64,000 nucleotides of DNA, taken from the NCBI GenBank assembly GCA_017554445.1, contig JAFZIJ010000157.1:46835-110834 (forward strand). Reading direction: 5' to 3'. Origin of the DNA: Victivallales bacterium. Its GTDB lineage: Bacteria; Verrucomicrobiota; Lentisphaeria; Oligosphaerales; Oligosphaeraceae. Below the pieces are notes generated by a model. The model was not told where the DNA came from, did not search any database, and was given only the letters and a program-made list of their open reading frames with translations. Made by a program: the position numbers and the translations under genes. This document shows positions 10,165 to 19,638 of this stretch, piece after piece; position 1 is the stretch's first letter, and each line of letters starts with the position of its first letter.

Positions 10165-12315
10165 TTATTGCAATGGCTTGAGCTCCAGCTCTCCTCTGAC
10201 GGAATCGATGGAACGGACACGGACATACAGCGTGTCGCCGCAACGGTAGCGCTGCCCACCGCCTCGTTGGTTGACGAGCGAATAGCTCCGCGGGTCGTAT
10301 CGCCATTGTCCATCGCGGAAGACAGTCCGGTCGATGCTTCCCATCAGGCCGTATTCGGGCAGATAGACGGAAAGGCCGGAGGGCATGGCGTGGACGATCA
10401 ACGCCTCGTGGAGCTCTGCGGGATTCTCCTGACGGCGGTCGTCAAGATAGCGTAGCTTCAGGCGGTCCGAAGCGGCAAAGCAGGCCTGATCAATGTTCTG
10501 TTCCAACGCGTTGACGGCGGTCTCCGCGTTGAAGACGTACGTCTCGTCATGGCCGGCAGTACCCATGTCCGCAGCGATGAGCTGCTGGTGGACCAGCAGA
10601 TCCGGATAGCGGCGGATCGGGCTTGTGAAATGGCAGTAAACCGCTTTTCCAAGCCCGAAATGCGGCTGGCATTCCGTGCTGTACGTGGCGCGCGGAAGAC
10701 AACGCAGGAAGTTGAAGCAGAGCAAGTCATAGAAATGCTGCCCTTTGATTTGCTCCAGAAAGCCGACGAGCGCCCTGCGCGAACGGAACTGGAGCCGTTT
10801 CTTGCGTTGAATCAGCATGGCCGACTGGCCTGCAAATTCCGCCAGATTGTTTTCGTCGGGAGCTTCATGCGTTCGGAAGAGTCCGAGAATCCCGCGTGAA
10901 CGCATTTCGTTCGCAACGGCGACATTCGCGAGAAGCATGAATTCCTCCACTAGCTGATGGGCAGGATTTGGCGCAACACGCGTGATGTCCGTCACTTTCA
11001 GCGGACTGCCACCGCATAGGACGCGGAGTTCCGCCGTTTCCAACGGCAGAAACTGCTCTTCACGCTGCCGCCGGCGGCGGATGGTCTGCGAAAGGGCGCT
11101 CAAATGCTGAAGCAGATTCAATACATTTTCCTTTATTTGCGGTTGCGCCTCCCCTGCGATGAAGCGTTCGACTTCGTTGAAGTCGAGGCGTTGCGTCACA
11201 GTGACGACGCTGTGGACACGCCGTGTTTCAAGAACCTCGCCTGTCGCTTCGTCAATCGTCAGCAGGATGCTGTGCGCAAGGCGTTTTTCGCCTTCTCGGA
11301 GGCTGCAGAGATTCGTCGAAAGAATGGGCGGCAGCATTGGAAGCGTCCTGCCAGGCAAATAGGATGTGAAGCCGCGTTCGAGGGCTTTTTTGTCCAACGG
11401 CGAATCAGCCGTGACGTAGCAGGCGACATCTGCGATATGGACGCCGACGACCGCGACGCCCGGCCTCGGGCCGGGTTCGTACGAAAGGGCGTCGTCATAG
11501 TCCTTCGCATCGACGGGATCGATGGTCACGAGTGTCTGCTGTGTGAAATCCTCCCGTGGAAGTTCCAGCGGGACAATGTCTTCCAACCGCTTGTCATCCG
11601 TGGTCGTGTAGTTTTTCGGGAGGCCGTATTCTTTCACGATGGCATTAAGATCGCTTACGACGGAGCCGCTTTTGGAAATGCGTTTGATGATTTCCGCCTG
11701 CAAAGGGGAACGTGGCGTCCGGCCGCTGATGAAGTGGGCTAGCACCCAATCGCCTTCGCGGGCGCCTTTGCGGGCGTCAACGTCATCGTTGTTCCAAAGC
11801 AATGGAATGCGCGACGGCAGTTCGCGGCGAAGTGGACGGACTTCAAAGCCTTCGTCGCCAAGCCGTAGACAACCGATGAAATCTTCATGGGCGCGTTCGA
11901 GAATCTTCCGGACGATGCCAACCGGCCCGCGCGAATCATCGCGATTGGTGATTTCGATGAGAACGGAATCATCCGAAATAGCGCCGTTCAAGCCGTTTGG
12001 CGGGATGAAAACATCACCGGATGTCGAACTGTTCTCCGGCGTCACGAATCCGAAGCCCTTGGCGTTGACACGGATGGAGCCACGGACTAGCGAAAGCGCC
12101 TCCCGTGTGACGAAACGGCCGCCGTTCCTTTTCACGATGGAGCCGTCGGCCACAAGGGATTTGAAGGCCTCCTTGAAGAAAGCCTCGTCCTGGTTGCCGA
12201 GACAACGCCTCACATCCGTCCGCCTGAAGCCTGCTTCAGGTGACGATGAAATGACCCCGAGGATTTCCCTGCGAAGTCTGGCGAGTCCGTTTTGTTGTAT
12301 CGTGCTTGTTTTCAT
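10165..12315 (-). CDS. rnr: Ribonuclease R (RNase II/VacB family 3'-5' exoribonuclease)
   Basis: A 716-residue exoribonuclease. After an N-terminal winged-helix/cold-shock part, the catalytic RNB domain carries the acidic motif DPVDAKDYDDA near residue 270, and the HFTSPIRRYPDL motif near residue 560. A short S1-like region closes the protein; it lacks the long Lys-rich tail of enterobacterial RNase R. GGGAGG before the ATG supports the start. The enzyme degrades structured RNA processively in the cytoplasm. Confidence 0.95.
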   Translation of the reverse strand: MKTSTIQQNGLARLRREILGVISSSPEAGFRRTDVRRCLGNQDEAFFKEAFKSLVADGSIVKRNGGRFVTREALSLVRGSIRVNAKGFGFVTPENSSTSGDVFIPPNGLNGAISDDSVLIEITNRDDSRGPVGIVRKILERAHEDFIGCLRLGDEGFEVRPLRRELPSRIPLLWNNDDVDARKGAREGDWVLAHFISGRTPRSPLQAEIIKRISKSGSVVSDLNAIVKEYGLPKNYTTTDDKRLEDIVPLELPREDFTQQTLVTIDPVDAKDYDDALSYEPGPRPGVAVVGVHIADVACYVTADSPLDKKALERGFTSYLPGRTLPMLPPILSTNLCSLREGEKRLAHSILLTIDEATGEVLETRRVHSVVTVTQRLDFNEVERFIAGEAQPQIKENVLNLLQHLSALSQTIRRRRQREEQFLPLETAELRVLCGGSPLKVTDITRVAPNPAHQLVEEFMLLANVAVANEMRSRGILGLFRTHEAPDENNLAEFAGQSAMLIQRKKRLQFRSRRALVGFLEQIKGQHFYDLLCFNFLRCLPRATYSTECQPHFGLGKAVYCHFTSPIRRYPDLLVHQQLIAADMGTAGHDETYVFNAETAVNALEQNIDQACFAASDRLKLRYLDDRRQENPAELHEALIVHAMPSGLSVYLPEYGLMGSIDRTVFRDGQWRYDPRSYSLVNQRGGGQRYRCGDTLYVRVRSIDSVRGELELKPLQ

Positions 12316-12412
12316 TGGTACCTCCCTTCTCTCTTGAAATGATTTTATCGCAAACTAATTAATTTACGCCTTTTGTCAATTTTTTCAATTTAGGAGGAGG
12401 GTGGGCATGGTC

Positions 12413-12461
12413 ATAAAAAAGCAAAAAAAGAACGGCGGTTGCATGACATGCAATCCGCCGT
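12413..12461 (-). terminator. Terminator of the 12493-14352 gene
   Basis: On the minus strand ACGGCGG (12455-12461 side) pairs with its partner at 12432-12438, with TTGCAT pairing inside, and the stem is followed by a U-rich run read from the A-tract at 12415-12429. Confidence 0.85.
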
Positions 12462-12492
12462 CTGGATGGGAATGAAAACGCTGTTGCGTAGA

Positions 12493-14352
12493 TTATGCGT
12501 CGATGGAGAAGACGCCGTTTTCGTCCTTTCCGATGATGCCTTCTTTCGTCTCGATATGGATGATGATACCGGCTTCCGTGACTTCGATGGTGTCGAGGAA
12601 GTTGCGCGCGGCTTCCAACGTGTCCGTCTTGTATTTGAAGACGCGGTTGAATTCGCCGTTTTCGCCTGCGATATCTTCGAAGCCGAGACTTTCGATATGG
12701 AGGTTCTGCTGCTCGGAAAGCTGTTCCAGATTGGGCAGTTCAAGCAGGACTTTCGGTTCGGTGGAGACTTTGAAATAGGAGGCGTTCGGCAGTTCAGGCA
12801 GGACCACGGAGGCCTCTTTCCACAAAGCGTAGGTGAATTTCGTGCCACCGACGAAGCAGACGGCACCGTCGAGATGCGGATAAGCACCGTAGCGGAGGTC
12901 TCTTACGCATTTCAGATCGCCACCGGGGCCGATGTTGAAATAGGAGAGCTTGCCGAGAGCGGCCGTCGCTTCCTTCAGGTCGGGGAACATGTAGGCGACA
13001 TATTTGAAATTGTCCGGATCGGCGGATGCGGCAGCCCAGAAGTCCTTCTGTAGCTGGCCTTTGCCTTCGAAGTATTTCTTGAACGGGTCTTTCTTCTGGG
13101 TCTTGTGCCACACCATGATGCTGGCGATGACGATAATGAAGATCAGGAAGACGCAGACGGCGATGACCAGCCGCATGATGCTCTTCATCTGCATTTTTTT
13201 CAGCTCTTCATTACGGGCCATTTCATGAGCCATGACGTTGAGCTTTTCGTTGTCCTTCTGGCGTTTCTCCGCTTCAAGCGCGGCCTGTTCGTCCGCAAGC
13301 TTCTTGGCTTCTGCGAGTTCCTTTTCCTTTTCGGCCTGACGCGCCTTTTCCTCTGCTGCAAGTTGTTTTGCCTTGGCTTCCTCGGCGGCCTTCCGCTTTT
13401 GTTCGAGAGCCTCCTCGCGGGCCTTGCGGGCGGCTTCCTGTTTGGCGATGAGGCTGGCGGGATTGATGCGTTCGCCCTGCGGCAAAATGGTCGCGTTCAA
13501 GGCGATGGATTCGATTTGTTCGTCCAAAATGTCACGCTGTGCGGCGAGTTGCTTCTGTTCTTTCGCCTTGGCCGCACTCTGAATCTTCTGTTTGGCACGG
13601 GCGACAGCATGCTGCAGGACTTGGTCCACCGTCATCCATTCGCCGCGCAGGTAGGTATAGCCGGCCGCTTCATTGGCATCCACGGTGTCGTCGATGAGCT
13701 GGATGGTGGAGACACCGCGCTGTTCTTTGAGGAACGCCGCGCGTTTGTCGTTGAGCTCCGCCTTTTTGTCACGGATGTATTCGCGCCGTTTGGCCTCCGT
13801 GGCCTGCGGATCGAACTTCAGGATTTCAGCTTCGTTGCCTTCGACTTCACGCATGTCCTGAATGCGAATCGGGAAGCTGTTGATTTTGATATAAGGGCCA
13901 GCCGTCCCGCGATAGTATCCTTCGTACATGTTCGGGATATCCTTGTTGGGGCTTTTGTAGGTGACCTTCACCTTTTCGCCTGGCTTGTAGAGCGGGAATT
14001 TGGCTTCCGCCTCTGCCTGCAATTCCTCTGCGGTAGGAATCGGAATGGCGCGTTCCATCCTCTCTTCCAAGAACTTATCCTTATCCTTCAAGGCGACGTC
14101 CAGATTGACGGCCGGAACTTTTGGGACGAGGGGGAGATTCTTGCATTTCTTGAGAAACGCGTCACGGATGGCTTGGACGGCCGCCGCGTCCGCCGTGTCA
14201 ACGGAATGATTTTGGAAGTAGGCGGCCGCCAGCTCATTGGCGGTGGCGATACGATCTGGCGAGAGCTTCGCTTCCTCCGCATTTTGAGCGTGGACGTTGA
14301 CAATCAGCATCATACCAGCGAGGACGCATGGGATTAACAGTCGTTTTAGCAT
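12493..14352 (-). CDS. Exported coiled-coil membrane protein of unknown function
   Basis: A 619-residue protein with a signal peptide (MLKRLLIPCVLAGMMLIV, cut predicted after VHA). Residues about 115-170 resemble a small SH3-like beta barrel (FPLYKPGEKVKVTYKS). A long Ala/Glu/Lys/Arg helix covers about 300-390 and should form a coiled coil. A single membrane helix follows at about 396-416 (LVIAVCVFLIFIIVIASIMVW, given here only as position guide), then a soluble C-terminal domain of 200 residues. The topology suggests an envelope-spanning or tethering part. It has its own terminator. I do not know the family. Confidence 0.75.
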   Translation of the reverse strand: MLKRLLIPCVLAGMMLIVNVHAQNAEEAKLSPDRIATANELAAAYFQNHSVDTADAAAVQAIRDAFLKKCKNLPLVPKVPAVNLDVALKDKDKFLEERMERAIPIPTAEELQAEAEAKFPLYKPGEKVKVTYKSPNKDIPNMYEGYYRGTAGPYIKINSFPIRIQDMREVEGNEAEILKFDPQATEAKRREYIRDKKAELNDKRAAFLKEQRGVSTIQLIDDTVDANEAAGYTYLRGEWMTVDQVLQHAVARAKQKIQSAAKAKEQKQLAAQRDILDEQIESIALNATILPQGERINPASLIAKQEAARKAREEALEQKRKAAEEAKAKQLAAEEKARQAEKEKELAEAKKLADEQAALEAEKRQKDNEKLNVMAHEMARNEELKKMQMKSIMRLVIAVCVFLIFIIVIASIMVWHKTQKKDPFKKYFEGKGQLQKDFWAAASADPDNFKYVAYMFPDLKEATAALGKLSYFNIGPGGDLKCVRDLRYGAYPHLDGAVCFVGGTKFTYALWKEASVVLPELPNASYFKVSTEPKVLLELPNLEQLSEQQNLHIESLGFEDIAGENGEFNRVFKYKTDTLEAARNFLDTIEVTEAGIIIHIETKEGIIGKDENGVFSIDA

Positions 14353-14463
14353 GGAAGGATGACCTTATGTTGGAAAGGGGTGGTTCGCCGTCAGGCGCGA
14401 TGTTCAATGGAAAACACTAGGATTAACGCAATTTAGTACAAATATATATTTTAGCACATGAAG

Positions 14464-15651
14464 TTATTCAAGGCAAATTTGCGTGATGCATTTGTTGAAA
14501 TCTTCTTGGCCTTTTAGTATTTTTATTTCGATTCTGAGGAAATAGAAAGGGAGGCTTTCATCTTTCAGCTTGGGAATACGGACGGCGTCCTTCTCCGTAG
14601 TAACTAGATATTCAGCGCCCTTCTGAAAGGCGTTTTTGTAGAAATCCTCCAATTCTTCCTCTTTGAAGCGATGATGGTCCACAAAATGTTTGTTATAGAC
14701 AATGTCGCCACCGAAACGGCGGATATAGTTGAGAAAGCTTTCCGGAACGGCGATGGCGCTGAGAGCGGCGACTTTTTTCCCTTTGAGAGCGTCAAGCGGC
14801 AATATGTCTCGTGTGTCCAGATGCTGAAGGTTCTTTGGCTCGTGGTTGCATTCGATGATGGCGGCGGACGGATTGTGGCGGTGGAGGAAGTCGTGCAGAT
14901 GACGGAGTCGAGGATGCCCGTCCGATTTCGTGATGAAAATGACGTTCGCGCGGCGGAGATTCTTGATGGGCTCCCGCAACAGGCCAGCCGGCAGCATTTC
15001 ATGATTGTTGAACGGGTTGGTGGAATCGACGAGCAGGATGTTGTGGAGAGGGCGCAGACGGAGATATTGGAAACCGTCGTCCAGAATCAGCGTGTCCGCC
15101 TGAAGACGCGTGATGGCGTAATTGCCGCCTTTGACGCGGTCTTTGTCCACAACGACGGCCACGCCAGGGCGGTTCGGCGTCTCTAAGAGATTGGAAGCAA
15201 GCATGAACGGTTCATCGCCCGCATTCTGTGAATCCAGCAAAACCTCCCTGCTGTTCGACACGACCTTCGGCGGAAATTCGTCCAGATTGCGCGACCATTT
15301 GGCCTTCAGCCGCTTGAAGAACGGAAGCGGTTTGCTGCGATAGCCGCGCGAGAGAATGGCGACATGCCGTCCTTTCGCGGCAAGCGTTTTGGCAAGGAGC
15401 TCGACGACAGGCGTCTTGCCTGTTCCGCCGGTCGTCAAATTGCCGACGCTGATGACGGTGCAACCGAGTTCATGTTGTTTGATAAGGGAGTTATCATATA
15501 ATGTCAGACGAAGCTGCGTGATATTCCGATACAGCCTGGACAGGACGAACAGGAAATGCCTGAACATCGTGTCAAAGCTGTTGACATGCCGTCCATTGAT
15601 GATATCGACGACATATTGTTCGGTTTTTTCGCAGAAATCGTGCAGGGACAT
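14464..15651 (-). CDS. lpxK: Tetraacyldisaccharide 4'-kinase LpxK
   Basis: A 395-residue inner-membrane-associated kinase that phosphorylates the 4' position of the lipid A disaccharide. The P-loop GNLTTGGTGKTP lies near residue 75-86, preceded by a hydrophobic/basic N-terminal helix, and ILDDGFQ, the family motif, is present near 205-211. Length is somewhat above the usual 330-360 residues. The start at MSLHDF (15651) is chosen because earlier in-frame codons run into palindromic repeats. No clear Shine-Dalgarno sequence precedes it. The gene implies a lipid A-containing outer membrane. Confidence 0.93.
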   Translation of the reverse strand: MSLHDFCEKTEQYVVDIINGRHVNSFDTMFRHFLFVLSRLYRNITQLRLTLYDNSLIKQHELGCTVISVGNLTTGGTGKTPVVELLAKTLAAKGRHVAILSRGYRSKPLPFFKRLKAKWSRNLDEFPPKVVSNSREVLLDSQNAGDEPFMLASNLLETPNRPGVAVVVDKDRVKGGNYAITRLQADTLILDDGFQYLRLRPLHNILLVDSTNPFNNHEMLPAGLLREPIKNLRRANVIFITKSDGHPRLRHLHDFLHRHNPSAAIIECNHEPKNLQHLDTRDILPLDALKGKKVAALSAIAVPESFLNYIRRFGGDIVYNKHFVDHHRFKEEELEDFYKNAFQKGAEYLVTTEKDAVRIPKLKDESLPFYFLRIEIKILKGQEDFNKCITQICLE

Positions 15652-15785
15652 TATATGAAAGGATTTTGGGCCATGGTTGTATTTCCTTATAATGTAGTAT
15701 AAAGGGCCCTTCTGGCAACTGAAATGGTCATTTTTTCTGTTTTGACATGATTCATACTCTGTTTGGATCTGATGGATGTCCCGTT
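15652..15785. other. Upstream region of lpxK
   Basis: AT-rich non-coding sequence likely to hold the lpxK promoter. No gene seen. It leads into the palindromic repeat array that starts at 15786. Confidence 0.4.
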
Positions 15786-15941
15786 GTAACGACGGCATCT
15801 CGCCGTCGGGTGTAACGTCGGCGTCCCGCCGTCGGAGGTGTGCCGTTGGCATCCCACCGTCGGGTGTAACAACGGCGTCTCGCCGTTGGGTGTAACGACG
15901 GCGTCTCGCCGTTGGGTGTAACGACGGCGTCTCGCCGTTGA
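15786..15941. repeat. Palindromic repeat array, 26-nt period, six units
   Basis: Six units, each starting near GTAAC, with a palindromic core of the type ACGGCGTCTCGCCGT. Units begin near 15786, 15812, 15838, 15866, 15892 and 15918; the step is 26 except for one of 28. Compensating changes keep the core able to pair (for example CGTTGGC.. with ..CACCG). It belongs to the same family as arrays at 21275, 53893 and 56621. Confidence 0.85.
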
Positions 15942-16118
15942 CGTGAATGTGAATTGTGATTTTTTATTCATCTTTGCCACTGACCAGAAAAAAATCAAAA
16001 AATTCTGAAAAAATCAAAAAATTGCTTGCATACCATGAAAAACGATGTATTGTTATTGATGATACCTCAAGTTCCTATATATAAATGATCAGTCAAACAA
16101 AAAAATGGAGGCAAAAAA

Positions 16119-16451
16119 ATGTCAACAAACAACGAATTGATTCGCGGGTCGGTGGAAATCGTGATCCTGAAACTGCTGTCGGAGAACGACATGTACGGCT
16201 ACCAGATGATCAAGCAGGTGAACGAACGGAGCAACGGATTCTTCGAATGGCGGGAAGGCTCCCTGTATCCGTGCCTTCACAAACTGGTGGCAGAGAAATT
16301 GGTCACGTCATACACACAGGAGGCCGGCGGCCGGCTGCGCCGTTATTATTCTCTGACGAAACAGGGCCGCGAAGTGGCGGCGGAGCGCACGGAGGCGTCG
16401 CGCGAATTCTGTAAGGCATTGACGCTTCTTCTTCAACCCGTAGAGGCATGA
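16119..16451 (+). CDS. PadR-family transcriptional regulator
   Basis: A 110-residue winged-helix DNA-binding protein. It begins with the PadR layout LIRGSVEIVILKLLSEN, followed by YGYQMIKQVNE and the wing region GSLYPCLHKL and GRLRRYYSLT. TGGAGG six bases before the ATG fixes the start. The gene is followed at once by a HAAS-type membrane protein, the usual neighbour of this class of PadR. In such pairs the PadR protein controls the operon and the partner senses an envelope or cytoplasmic signal. No operator was identified with confidence upstream. Confidence 0.93.
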   Translation: MSTNNELIRGSVEIVILKLLSENDMYGYQMIKQVNERSNGFFEWREGSLYPCLHKLVAEKLVTSYTQEAGGRLRRYYSLTKQGREVAAERTEASREFCKALTLLLQPVEA

Positions 16452-16489
16452 TTCTTCTTGTAAAGAAACATCCAATGGAGGATATGTCT

Positions 16490-18391
16490 ATGGAAAAACA
16501 AGAAGAAATGAAAGCGTTCGCGGGAATGTGCTCGCAGGCCTTGTCTGACGACGTGGAGCTTCGACAGGAGGTTGAGCTGGAACTGCTCGACCATCTTGAA
16601 GATGCCTATGAAGAGGAGCGTCAAGACGCAACGGAAGAGGAGGCATTGAAGAACGCGTTCAAGCGGTTTGGAAATCCAGAAGAGATTTCGAGCCAATTGG
16701 TTAAAAACAACGCCGCGCGTCTTTCACGGAACGCACGGATCCGCCGCGCCGCAAAATGGCTGCTGCTGCCGTTGCTTATCATCGGCGTGTTGCTTTGCAT
16801 CGATGTCAGGGGGATTAAGGCCAGTTCATTTGTCTTGAGACCCTTCTTGGTGAAAAAACTCGTATTAGAAGAACAGGGAAATGAAGATTACTATGACTAC
16901 AGCGACGGCGTGAAGACGAGAAAACTCACGGCAGATGAACAGTTGCTGTTCGACTTATATTATAATAAAGAAAGACGCGGTAAGATAGTGGACGAAAGGG
17001 CGGAAAGGCTTTACAAATCAAACACCGACGATCAGATATACTGCGCGACATGCGCGTTGGAATGGGCGTCTTCTGGCATAACCACGCAAGAACAACGGTC
17101 GAAACTGATGGCGGTTCTGGACAATGGCAGACGAATCGATGGAACCAATCCATTGTATGATTTCATTGAGGCGTATATGCTGATGACCAGTGCCTGTAAT
17201 TTGTCCGCATTTGATGGCAAAGAGCTAAATGGCGACGCCATAACAGATTGCAATGCATTTGAAAAGGCGGTGGTCATCTATAAAAGGGCTTTGACGATGG
17301 GGCCCGTCAAGACATACGGGAAGGAATTGCAGGAGAAAGTCCGCGACATGCTTGTCACACGACGTGACTTGCTCGGCGGCATGCAACTTCTTGATTTTGA
17401 AATGCGTGAACGTCTTACGTATATAAGCGTCGGGAGAGAAATTTCAAAGAGGATTCCGCTCTATTGCGAAAAACTTCATGCGGATGGCAAGAAGAAGGAG
17501 GCCCTTGAACTTCTTGGTACATGGCGGAGATTTTTATTGCAGTTTCTGGAAGGAAACCATGGTCATTATCTGGATTTGCTAGCCAGTGTCAAGTATGCAG
17601 AACGCTTTCTGCAATCTGCAAAGAAACTTGAGGCAAAAGACGATATCGCGGCGCTACAGGCAGTCGTTGATTGGTTAAAGGCTAGACGAGACAACGTTTC
17701 CCAATCAACTGATGATTTTCGTATGATTCGTATAAGTGGTTTGCTGGGAGGCGCTTTAACCTTGCCTGAGTTCAAGGGGGATGAATCTGCCAGAAGAATC
17801 GAGCGGAAATTGGAAGCGGCGACATTTGACGTCATAGGCTTGGGATTTGCGTGCGTCATCATTCTTTTGATAATCATCGGTTACGGCGTCGCAACGCTTG
17901 TCATACGAATGAACGGACGGCATCCTTTCCTTTTCGTCATGTCCCAAGATAGCTATAAGTCACTGTTTTTCAAGGGGATTCTGCTTCCTGCAATCATCTA
18001 TCTGCTCATGTGCTGGATTGTCGCCGGAATTGGCGGTGTATCGGGGGTATTCTGGCAATTGCTGCCATGTGTGTTTCTGTGTTTGATTTGGCCAATAGGC
18101 TATGGCGTGTTTTGCCGCAGGGCCATCAATGAGAGGATACACGGCCTTGGCGCAATGGAAAATCATGATTTCAAAGCGTCTCGTTCACTCAACATGATGT
18201 GTCTGTATGTCGTTCTGCTGGTGGTTATTGGCGGTATTATTCGTCCTGTTCAGACATGGCGGCAGCATCACTATGCCCGTCAGGACACCCTGCTGTTTCC
18301 ATGGCACGGCGTAGAGACAGCTGAAGCCAAAAGTATCCGAGAAGGATATCAACAGTTGATGAAATTGCTGAATACCGAACATAATAAATGA
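16490..18391 (+). CDS. HAAS-domain (DUF1700-like) multi-pass membrane protein
   Basis: A 633-residue protein. Residues 5-80 are an acidic helical HAAS-type domain (ELLDHLEDAYEEE, then AFKRFGNPEEIS), the cytoplasmic partner domain of PadR regulators. A membrane helix follows near 90-106, then a 350-residue soluble helical region, then four membrane helices between about 450 and 615. The ATG at 16490 has GGAGG eight bases upstream, so earlier in-frame ATGs are rejected. The gene starts 38 bases after padR and is surely its operon partner. The long central domain is not recognised. Just behind the stop lies a scar with a second, orphan copy of this protein's tail. Confidence 0.8.
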   Translation: MEKQEEMKAFAGMCSQALSDDVELRQEVELELLDHLEDAYEEERQDATEEEALKNAFKRFGNPEEISSQLVKNNAARLSRNARIRRAAKWLLLPLLIIGVLLCIDVRGIKASSFVLRPFLVKKLVLEEQGNEDYYDYSDGVKTRKLTADEQLLFDLYYNKERRGKIVDERAERLYKSNTDDQIYCATCALEWASSGITTQEQRSKLMAVLDNGRRIDGTNPLYDFIEAYMLMTSACNLSAFDGKELNGDAITDCNAFEKAVVIYKRALTMGPVKTYGKELQEKVRDMLVTRRDLLGGMQLLDFEMRERLTYISVGREISKRIPLYCEKLHADGKKKEALELLGTWRRFLLQFLEGNHGHYLDLLASVKYAERFLQSAKKLEAKDDIAALQAVVDWLKARRDNVSQSTDDFRMIRISGLLGGALTLPEFKGDESARRIERKLEAATFDVIGLGFACVIILLIIIGYGVATLVIRMNGRHPFLFVMSQDSYKSLFFKGILLPAIIYLLMCWIVAGIGGVSGVFWQLLPCVFLCLIWPIGYGVFCRRAINERIHGLGAMENHDFKASRSLNMMCLYVVLLVVIGGIIRPVQTWRQHHYARQDTLLFPWHGVETAEAKSIREGYQQLMKLLNTEHNK

Positions 18392-18472
18392 ACGCATGGT
18401 ACAGCACCGACGGTGCGTCGGGGGACAGCGGGACGGTGCACGTATCATCTCCTTGTTGTCATCCTGCGTCCG
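18389..18472 (-). pseudogene. Fragment of an Rpn-family nuclease gene
   Basis: These 84 bases match bases 20190-20280, inside the intact Rpn gene, with a small internal deletion. On the minus strand the fragment still reads RTQDD and, after a frameshift, PDAPSVLY, equal to residues about 206-233 of the intact protein. Homology starts exactly at the stop codon of the HAAS gene. Confidence 0.85.
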
Positions 18473-18616
18473 ATGGCAAACTGGCGGGAACACCATTATG
18501 CCAGTATGGAAACATTGGTCATCCCAAGAGATAGCGTGGAGATTCGTGAAAAAAGGGCCACTCATGAATGGCAGGAACGATTTTTGGAAAAAATAATTTT
18601 GTCAAACAGAAATTGA
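18461..18616 (+). pseudogene. Orphan C-terminal tail of a second HAAS-type gene
   Basis: The frame ending at the stop 18614-18616 reads LRPMANWREHHYAS, which is homologous to IRPVQTWRQHHYAR at the end of the intact HAAS protein, and continues with matching spacing (TL..P...VE). There is no start codon or membrane part. The join with the Rpn fragment falls in about ten shared bases (CCTGCGTCCG). This is a recombination scar, not a gene. Confidence 0.85.
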
Positions 18617-18649
18617 AAGCTGAAAGTAATATTAATCAAAGGAGTAAAG

Positions 18650-19504
18650 ATGAAAACCACAATTCGTTTTGTGTTAATACTTATCATTATCTTTGCTTTA
18701 TTTCTGATCTATAAGAAATATGCAAATAATAAAGAAGAAAATACAATAAGACAAGCCTCTTTTCAAGTTGCAGAACAATATATGAGAGATGGCGATTATG
18801 ATAAAGCATTTAAAGAAATTGATGCTTATTATAAATATTGCCTTGCAAGTGACTATGGTGCTTCTCTTGGTGTTCGAGGTTCATTTGCCCTGAAAAGTTT
18901 GCAAAAAATAATAGAGAATTACCCTGAAGGCAGAAAGAAACTGGATCAAGAATGTGTTGATCTTGAATCTGCAATCAAAAATGGAAATATTAATCGTTAT
19001 AAATTTGATGAACAATATCTACAAAGTAAGAATCCACAAAGGAAAGAAGAAATAGACAAAGAAATAAAAATCGGCATGCTCTTTGAAACTCTTGTTTTTT
19101 TCAACAAAGCAAGAAAAATGGAACAACAGACAATCTCAATTTTTGAAAAATTAGAGAATGCCAATTCCGCAGTCGCTCAAAAAGAATGGAATATGATGAA
19201 GGAGATTGTATTCCGAGAAAAACGTTATGATATTGCTTCTCACTATATTAAGGATTTGGATAAAACATATCGTCAATTGATGGTTAATAGATCAAAAATG
19301 ATAAAAGAAAATCCTATATTTCAGAAAGATAAGACGTTTATGGTTCAATCCATAAAAGATCTACTGGATTTTGGGCTTGCGACAAATCAGAAGACAACCG
19401 TAAAGAAGCTTGTTAAAGATCTACTAAAACAAGATGATATTAATCCAGATCATTTTAAACAATATATGAATTTGACAACAAAAAAACAGAATGATGCTGA
19501 ATAA
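18650..19504 (+). CDS. AT-rich orphan with N-terminal membrane anchor
   Basis: A 284-residue protein starting with a membrane anchor (residues 5-22, IRFVLILIIIFALFLIYKK as positions). The remainder is helical and rich in Lys, Glu, Gln and Ile, with a TPR-like start (GDYDKAFKEIDAYY). AAAGGAG before the ATG supports the start. Base composition and codon use are far more AT-rich than those of its neighbours, which points to a recent foreign origin. It lies directly behind the recombination scar and shares strand with the PadR-HAAS pair. No family recognised. Confidence 0.75.
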   Translation: MKTTIRFVLILIIIFALFLIYKKYANNKEENTIRQASFQVAEQYMRDGDYDKAFKEIDAYYKYCLASDYGASLGVRGSFALKSLQKIIENYPEGRKKLDQECVDLESAIKNGNINRYKFDEQYLQSKNPQRKEEIDKEIKIGMLFETLVFFNKARKMEQQTISIFEKLENANSAVAQKEWNMMKEIVFREKRYDIASHYIKDLDKTYRQLMVNRSKMIKENPIFQKDKTFMVQSIKDLLDFGLATNQKTTVKKLVKDLLKQDDINPDHFKQYMNLTTKKQNDAE

Positions 19505-19549
19505 AAGAGGCAAAAGCAATTGTTGCACTATGCATGGAACGTAAGATGA

Positions 19550-19575
19550 ACTGATTGCATTTTTGCGCAATCAGT
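19550..19575 (+). terminator. Hairpin behind the AT-rich orphan
   Basis: ACTGATTGC (19550-19558) pairs with GCAATCAGT (19567-19575) around an eight-base loop that contains TTTT. There is no T-run after the stem, so its termination role is uncertain. Confidence 0.45.
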
Positions 19576-19638
19576 CACGCTAGAACGCGACCTTCCCACC
19601 TTAGCCTTGTCTTCTCGCCCAACAGCAGAATGACATTA

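Noticed and set aside
13105..14337. 410-residue antisense frame over the coiled-coil envelope gene
   Set aside because: It is a by-product of the Ala/Glu/Lys-rich coding repeats; it gives a Phe/Leu-rich implausible protein without ribosome site.
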